From the NCBI GenBank assembly GCA_944472155.2, contig OX235279.1, positions 51,681,564 through 51,745,563 of the forward strand: 64,000 nt of DNA, in the 5' to 3' direction. Of this stretch, positions 57,780 through 64,000 are shown one piece after another. The notes under the pieces were generated by a model, which made no database searches, was not told where the DNA came from, and saw nothing but the letters and a program-made list of their open reading frames with translations. Each line of letters starts with the position of its first letter. The stretch's first letter is position 1. The position numbers and the translations under genes were made by a program. This stretch comes from Trichobilharzia szidati (lineage: Eukaryota > Platyhelminthes > Trematoda > Strigeidida > Schistosomatidae).

Positions 57780-59330
57780 TAAAAACCCCTACTTTTTCAG
57801 ATGATTTGTGTCCAGTGGCAGTTCTGGGGCTGTTGGTGATATTTCTGGACGGATGGCAGATGGTGGTTGATTCAAGGGTTTCTCTTGTCCCATCTCCTTT
57901 TTAACTAGATTTCCTTTTGCTAGCTTTCATTGGTTCTAGTCTTTATTGATCGCTTCCTGGATAGAGACTTGTTTGTTTGATATAGTGTTGTGAGGTCTCT
58001 TTAACCTGGTTGTGCTTCAGTTATTAGTGTGTTGGTAAAGTGTCTTTTGTCTTTAATAACACTGTTCTTTACTCCTTTGTTCAGCGTTCTGTATGTTCTA
58101 GTCAGTTTCTTCTTTCGTTGTCCACCTCCATGCTGTCGCGTCTTCTGCTTCGCAGTCCTCCTCCTCCTTTACTAATTTCCATACGTCCACATAGACCCAT
58201 TCCTCCTCATGCATCTTCTGCCTTCCTCAAACGACTCTATAGGGTTTTTATCCAAAGTTCTTTCACATAATTTACGCTTTCATTCTCGGTGATGTTGCTT
58301 ATTGCCTTCAGCGTTTTACCGATGACTGGGGCGAAAGTGTTGTTTTTGACTCCGTCCCTCAGTTTTTGAGAGTTGAACCCGAATTCTAGTCTGTCTACTA
58401 TTAGTCATCATGATCTGACACCAGTTAGAGAACCACTGGAAAACCTGGGAGTACTGGACAGCTGTTTCATCCTAGTTTGGGACTCTTCATCAGTACGCGC
58501 CCACTGGGGTTCGAACCCTGGATCTTCTGGTTACAAGGCGAGCTAGCTCGTAGACCATTCAGCCACTGGGACCCGATCCAATGGCCCATGAATTCTAACT
58601 TCTGCCAATTCACAACTATTTCTTCGATGGTTTTCAACTTGATCTTCTAGGTTCCTCGAAATAAATAATGACCTGAACCTAAATCTGTTCTTCTTCTCAA
58701 TCTTTTTTCCAGCAGGCTGCCTCTCACGTTTCCTAAGATGTGACTGAAATCAAGTCTGTCTACTTTTCAGTATACTTACCTAGCGAAACCCACGTCTCTC
58801 TGGATATCGTTTTGTCTGTACACGCTGCTGCCAATCACCAAATCATTGAAGGCGCAAAAGTCTGCAAAAGGTTCACCGTTATCATTCATTTTGCTCGATC
58901 CATGATGAGTTTTCTTCCCGTGTTGGCACCCACTGATATCTTCGCACTTCCATCACCTATTAAGAATTTTATGTCACCATTTGTTGTCTTGTCCATTACT
59001 GTTTGAAACTTCGAGTAAACGTTTTATTTATTTTCTTTTTCTGTGTTGTTTATATGTGTGTAGCATTGCACTGTTTTAACTTTCCTACCTTTTGAATTGA
59101 ATCTTGCTGTGATTATCATGGATGTGATTGGTTCCCACTACATAAGAGCTTTGGGTGTTGTTGATAATGTCATAATAGCCACTCCCTCAGTGTGCTTGAG
59201 ATTGTCGTCTGTGTGACCGGAGAAGACTATTTACCCTCTAGTGAACACTTTGGAGAGTCCATTTCCATCCCATCAGCACTTCTCTGCTATATCTTCTCAC
59301 TTCTTTGGCAACCTCGTCAGCCTTTGAATC
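57780..59330 (-). pseudogene. RTE-type LINE endonuclease region, split by SINE-H
   Basis: 58620-59240 (minus) carries the endonuclease blocks also seen at 56.1-56.8 kb ('gaaacccacgtctctctgga', 'cacgctgctgccaatcacca', 'ccatgatgagttttcttccc'); 57780-58410 continues downstream. SINE-H at 58421-58613 separates them. Confidence 0.65.
58421..58613 (-). repeat. SINE-H: tRNA-like SINE with hammerhead-like module
   Basis: Minus strand: 'gaattggcagaagttagaat', head CCCAGTGGCTGAATGGTC, B box GGTTCGAACCCC, module at 58450-58498, tail 'ctctaactggtgtcag'. The module has perfect stem I GTACTG/CAGTAC, core ATGAAGA, stem II GTCC/GGAT, then GAAACAGCTGTC. Confidence 0.85.
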
Positions 59331-60700
59331 GTTGGTTTTAGATGGTTGGAGGGAATCGGTAGGAAGCCTTGGACCCAGTTTCGTGCTAACTGGCACTCAC
59401 CAGTCAGCAAGGTGTATCTGCAAACTTGAAGGAACTTATGTGCCTTTTTGGGTTCACACCCGCTTTACCCACTGCTACAGTCAGAGACGTTGCCACTGAG
59501 CTATTCGGACTAGCGGTTAAGCTGCTGTAGGACTGTATGGGCTATTTTTGATTGGACACTAGTCAGTAACTGGTGTAATGTGTCCAGTCCTATCTTTGGT
59601 GCCTGACTGAATCCTATCAATCAATCTGGCAATGTGGCCACCAGGCCTTCCTAATTTCTTACATTGTACAAACGTTCCACATCGTAACGCTTTATTTTGA
59701 GAGAAGATACACTGGCTGGTTGGCTTTCACCAACCTTTTGTTTTGAAAAATTATCTTCAGTAAAAGCTAAGTAGTGATGACTTACTAATTATTATCAAGC
59801 ATTTATATATAGGCAGCTATAATACTGCCCAGCACCACAATGCGAGATATTTTGGGTTATGATTATTAATACAATGAAAATGCTACCTTACTCATAAAAA
59901 TTAAAATATCAAGTATCTAGACCAAATTCACTTATCAGAACACATAGGTGACTAGTAAAACTGTGCAATAAGCAAAATGAACAAGTTCACCTTAGCCACT
60001 AGCTCATTAAGCTAACAACTGCGATGACTGCGATAACCTTTCAGGGGGGAGAAATGTTACAACTTCCAAAAATGGGTTACAGAACAGTAAGTTCTAATTG
60101 AAACCCATTACACTCGGAATGAACTGATCGCATGCACAGTGATGATTTCTCAACATATTAGCTGTATTTTTATTGAATGAAACAAAATAATAGTCACTAA
60201 TTCCAGAAAAATAGTGAATATAAGGTTAAAATATTGTGTGGTGCTTTGACAGAGAAACTGAACCAATAGTATATTTTCTTGCATTTGACCTGAAGAATAT
60301 TGAATGAAAATGTTTAAGCATTTATTTACATTAGTCCCAAAGCATGTAGGAATTATTCTGCTTTCTCCCACTGAATATAAGAAGATTAAGTGTAATCCGT
60401 AAACATGAATAGGAAATTTATGGCTCTGTTTTAAGCATTTGTACACAAAAGACCATATCTAGCCGTTATTAGGCTTCAATAAAGTAGTATAGTGTGAAGT
60501 GTTAAAATGGATCGGGAGGTAGCACGTTTCGAATTTAAATTGCACGTTTTTTTGTCACTCCTCAACAAAACGTTCACTGTAATACTGAGACTGACTTTTG
60601 TGACTGTCACTAAAAGCATCGTTGAAATGAGTGCTAAGAATGGTTCTTAAAGCAAATAAACTGTTTTAAACAAATGATAAATAATATGCAAATTATACTT
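59331..60700. other. Unassigned
   Basis: 59540-59700 is less AT-rich and repeat-like but unmatched here. No gene recognised. Confidence 0.35.
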
Positions 60701-60705
60701 TTCAG

Positions 60706-60871
60706 GATTATTCCTGAAAATACGACGTATATGGCTTTCAAACGTGCTTACCACTGCAATCGGCAATTACTAAAATTGTGTGGTAATCTTCAGAGGATAA
60801 TTACATACTCTTCATCTATAATAGAGCTCAGCAAAACTCTCAGTGACTTAACTATTGGGTCTCATGAATTG
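60706..60871 (+). CDS. Candidate internal exon of an unidentified gene
   Basis: A 166-nt open stretch lies between a good acceptor (ACTTTTCAG) and a good donor (TTG|GTGAGT). It encodes, after one leading base, IIPENTTYMAFKRAYHCNRQ, LLKLCGNLQRIITYSSSIIE and LSKTLSDLTIGSHEL. The pattern of spaced L/I with polar residues suggests a helical coiled-coil or BAR-like segment, a guess from pattern only. It lies outside all repeats I recognise and on the same strand as the GPCR. No partner exon was found in the window. Confidence 0.4.
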
Positions 60872-60879
60872 GTGAGTAA

Positions 60880-62420
60880 AAACTAGACAAGTATAAAGCG
60901 GTCGTCTTGTAAATCCTGTAGCGGTCCAAGGCAGTATTCAACCTTCAGTCACCATGCGTTACATAGATATCAATAAATCAACATTAGCCTATTTCAGATA
61001 CTTTCCGCGTACCAAAAATAATGAATAAAAATAGGTATTTGCTGCATTTTGGCTTTTATCTAAGAGCAATATTCAGTTGAGCGGTAGAAACTGACGTGTG
61101 ATTTTCTGGTAACGATACTAATTAGCACCTTAGCAGTTCAAATAAACAGTGGTATCGATATTCTAAGGCATTAGGAAGGTATTTCAGTGGATTGAGTATC
61201 AAGAATCTTCTTACTAAGTCGTTTTGTTATCTTTATTCTTATATGCTAGTGTTTCACAGTCAACAGATAAACAAGGAATACGAACACCTTCATGTTCATC
61301 GGGTATGTTGCGGAGATTTTCGCTCAGTGTGTTCGACAGTTAGTAACTGGTTGTTCCAATAAAACACTTTTATCCTCAAGAATATTTCTTTCGGGTTAGA
61401 AGGCAGTAGAATAGTTCGTCCTGAAAGAAACTATAATACAAACTTTCTAAGCAGTCCGCGAATAATAGTTAAGCTTCACTGAGGATTCAGGTACCTCTAG
61501 CCAACGAATCCCGAATAGGACGGAAGGTACATTCGGGATTTCATTGTTAGGCACCAACAATCAAACAGTAAGTGCTTACTTTGCTAGCTTCATAAACGGC
61601 AATTTTTTGGAGTAGAGAGTAATGCAACCAACCCTACATTGAACTGTATAGATTAAATGACCACCAAGTGGTCAGTCCTGGACAACTAAACTCGCATTAC
61701 ATGGAAACAGATTTGCAGATACTGTTGTCTATGCTTGTAAGAGGACTAACTGGATTGTATGACAGAAGGTGTGTTTTAGCAGTCCGCAACTTTTCTTTCC
61801 GACATCACTTCACTGACGGTGACATAAATAATACGCTATTCGTTATCAGTCATAATTCGGTAACACTGACAATGGTTGACATATTAATTACTATGCCTGT
61901 TCCAACCAATCTCCTTCTGAAACTTTACTACTCAACAACTCTAAAATCTCCTTAAATTTTTGCCTGTCAGTTACAGATTTCGCGGAATAACTATTATTGA
62001 TATTAATGTCTCAAGGAAATAATAGGCAGTTCAACGAAAAAAATTTTCTTTATCGACGAAATCATCTTCAGAGGCAGTGCAGTCGCATCTATGTTGACCA
62101 AAAATGTATGGTAGTCCATAAGTGAGTAATAGGGGGGGGGGGACATAATTGATATAATTAATCAGAAGTGGTTTCAAAAATAAAAAATGAAGTTGCGAAT
62201 TACGTAATGCACAACATCACAAAGGAAGAAAGCGTTAAAAATTTGATACGATTAAACTTGTTATTGAGTGAGAAGAAAGGTAGTTGAGTGTTAATTTAAC
62301 AAGTTTGAAGAGGATGAAAAAATGTACAAAGGGAATATATGGGAGTGGTAATAATGAATTAATTATTAAAGTAAAAGCAAACTAATCATTAAAATAAAAA
62401 TTACTGGGAAGGACTAATCA
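60880..62420. other. Unassigned; G11 run at 62132-62142
   Basis: The frame at 61668-61955 has no recognised domain. The G run is the only long homopolymer of its type in the window. Confidence 0.35.
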
Positions 62421-62425
62421 GGAGG

Positions 62426-63140
62426 TTAAGTCCTTGGTAGAATAAAAGACTGGATAAACATTTTCTGTATACAGAGTTCGGGATTGTATTGACGAAATGC
62501 CAACGCCTCCATCATAAAAAATGCCCAAAACAAACGCCCTCTGCACCATTTGGTCTCACCTTGTAGATAATCGTGAAAGACGACTCCGGTGGAACTGTGT
62601 AATTTGAGTTCACCAAGTGCTCCAAAATTCAGATAGGAATTGTCTTGCATTGTCAGTTTGCTAACTATGCCGAATAGTGTTCAGAGATGCTTTTGGGAAG
62701 TGTGCGGCCGATATAGCTAGCTCCACAGGAAGAAGTGAATTTATAAACACATACCGAAGTGGCACTTTATCCTCCACATATCAATTGATAATTTGTCGGC
62801 TGTAGAAACTGATCAGAAGCTCAGCCGAAAAGGAGGCTATTCTCAGTGATCTGGATAAGCGGTTCTTCAGAATCTCAGCTGCGGTATCACCTTTAAATTC
62901 AACGTGCATGAACAGCAATTTCTTTGGTACCATCTGGGTTCTTTCGGGTGTTTGCCTTACTTTCAAGTTTTTCTCAATGAATCTTGATGGATATCCATTT
63001 TCCATGAGGACTTTTCTGAATCCCTGCCGTTCACCATCGATTGTATCACTAGTACATAATTGATTGAACACAAATGTTTCTAATGTGATGCACCTTTCTG
63101 AGAGTAATTCATTTATTAACGGGTATACAGAATTCATTAT
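62426..63140 (-). pseudogene. PLE: linker plus GIY-YIG endonuclease
   Basis: Minus strand: ERQGFRKVLMENGYPSRFIE (62970-63030), the post-RT linker also seen at 40190-40240; LLFMHVEFKGDTAAEILKNR (62860-62920); then, after a stop, CVYKFTSSCGASYIGRT (about 62690-62740), a well-kept GIY-YIG core with the PLE cysteines; and a decayed end LCIQKMFIQSF at 62440-62480. The RT is absent. Confidence 0.8.
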
Positions 63141-64000
63141 ATCTCGTTGCCACTTGTTATCATTTAATTGATTTAATTTAATTAATTCATTATTTCACTG
63201 GTAAATTGGATTAGTTTCTTTAATTAAAAATGAAGAATCAGAAGACAGAGGAAAAGTTATTCATCCAAATGAAAAAGGGATTAATTGTTAATATGCATGG
63301 TGACACTTTGTATGCGAATGTTTTCAAGAATAATAAGAATGTATGATGCAAGATAAAACAGATTGATTTTATCTCGTCGATATCATTTCAACTCCTTACT
63401 ACCTGACCTATGAAATCTAACAGTTTACAATAATTTGAATATTCTTTAGTCCAAAAAAGAGACAAATATCGAACAACAATTAAGAATAATCATGGCGAAT
63501 AGATGCTTCATAATTATAAGTTAGTTAGCAATTAAGTATGCAGTGCAACTAGAGTTTCTTGAGAAGTGTAAAGGACAAAGGTATCTCAGCAAGATACTGA
63601 AAGCTGAATCTATAAGATTATGTTAGTCATTTGAAAGTCTTAATAAACAAAATGAAATGATCAAAAATCTAATGAGTTGATCCTGTTTATTTAGATTTTA
63701 GACATATAAAACGAAAGGTTAACGAAGGAATGAAAGTAACTGATTCGTAGTGAAAAGAGATTTACATTTTTAAAAAGATCGTGTAGTCACTCAAAGTTGA
63801 ATTTTCAAGGAAAGAAAGAAAGATATGCTACAGATACATTTTGAATACACAAATCAGAACTTAAATGTTCGACGGCGATGGCGAATAGCAGCAGTTATTT
63901 TTCTTGCGCACCTTTGTGAACTTATATGACAGAGTAGTTTGAATATAGAGTATTAAAAATCAGGTGAAAATCTGTGCAAACTGAACGACATTGAAGAATA
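63141..64000. other. Unassigned
   Basis: AT-rich, with no gene or repeat recognised up to the end of the window. Confidence 0.4.

Noticed and set aside
1..64000. CRISPR arrays, operons, prophage or bacterial features
   Set aside because: No direct-repeat/spacer pattern, no ribosome binding sites or long adjacent bacterial-type genes; introns, SINEs and LINEs show a eukaryotic nuclear genome.

Overview
The window looks like AT-rich, repeat-dense nuclear DNA of a blood fluke (Schistosoma or a close relative). The basis is a SINE with a tRNA-like head and a hammerhead ribozyme, matching the architecture of the schistosome Sm-alpha family; many Penelope-like elements (PLEs) with GIY-YIG endonuclease domains; RTE-type and CR1-type LINE fragments; and a spliced peptide-GPCR gene with large introns. 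The species cannot be fixed from the sequence alone.

Host coding content is sparse. One gene can be assembled with confidence: a rhodopsin-class GPCR on the + strand, coding exons at 6867-7844, 23348-23557 and 24807-24875, with introns of about 15.5 kb and 1.25 kb, all junctions in phase 0. It gives 418 residues with seven predicted helices, an unusually long first intracellular loop and NRL in place of DRY. A second, weaker candidate exon lies at 60706-60871.

Almost everything else recognisable is retroelement debris. From 1 to 6.3 kb: SINE, RTE and PLE pieces. Inside GPCR intron 1 (7.8-23.3 kb): tRNA-Gly-like SINE, PLE fragments, a decayed CR1 LINE, three hammerhead-type SINE loci and several palindromic insertions. 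From 27 to 32 kb: a duplicated RTE+SINE block, a PLE and an RTE tail. From 35 to 43.9 kb: several PLEs, including a nearly whole one (38.3-41.2 kb) with all RT motifs. At 46.3-47.8 kb: a CR1-type LINE with an intact YADD region. From 48.5 to 59.3 kb: RTE copies in both orientations, more SINEs and a 0.57-kb GATA-type array. At 62.4-63.1 kb: one more PLE. Between these lie AT-rich stretches where I recognise nothing.

Two themes stand out. First, insertions from unrelated retroelement classes (a PLE, a tRNA-SINE and an Sm-alpha-like SINE) end in head-to-head inverted copies, and in three loci the whole palindrome sits inside one 13-14 bp target-site duplication, so the fold-back arose during a single integration. 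Second, hammerhead-like folds recur: in the Sm-alpha-like SINE, in a second tRNA-SINE family (called SINE-H here) whose copies fit a hammerhead without gaps but with core substitutions, and in decayed form near PLE ends.
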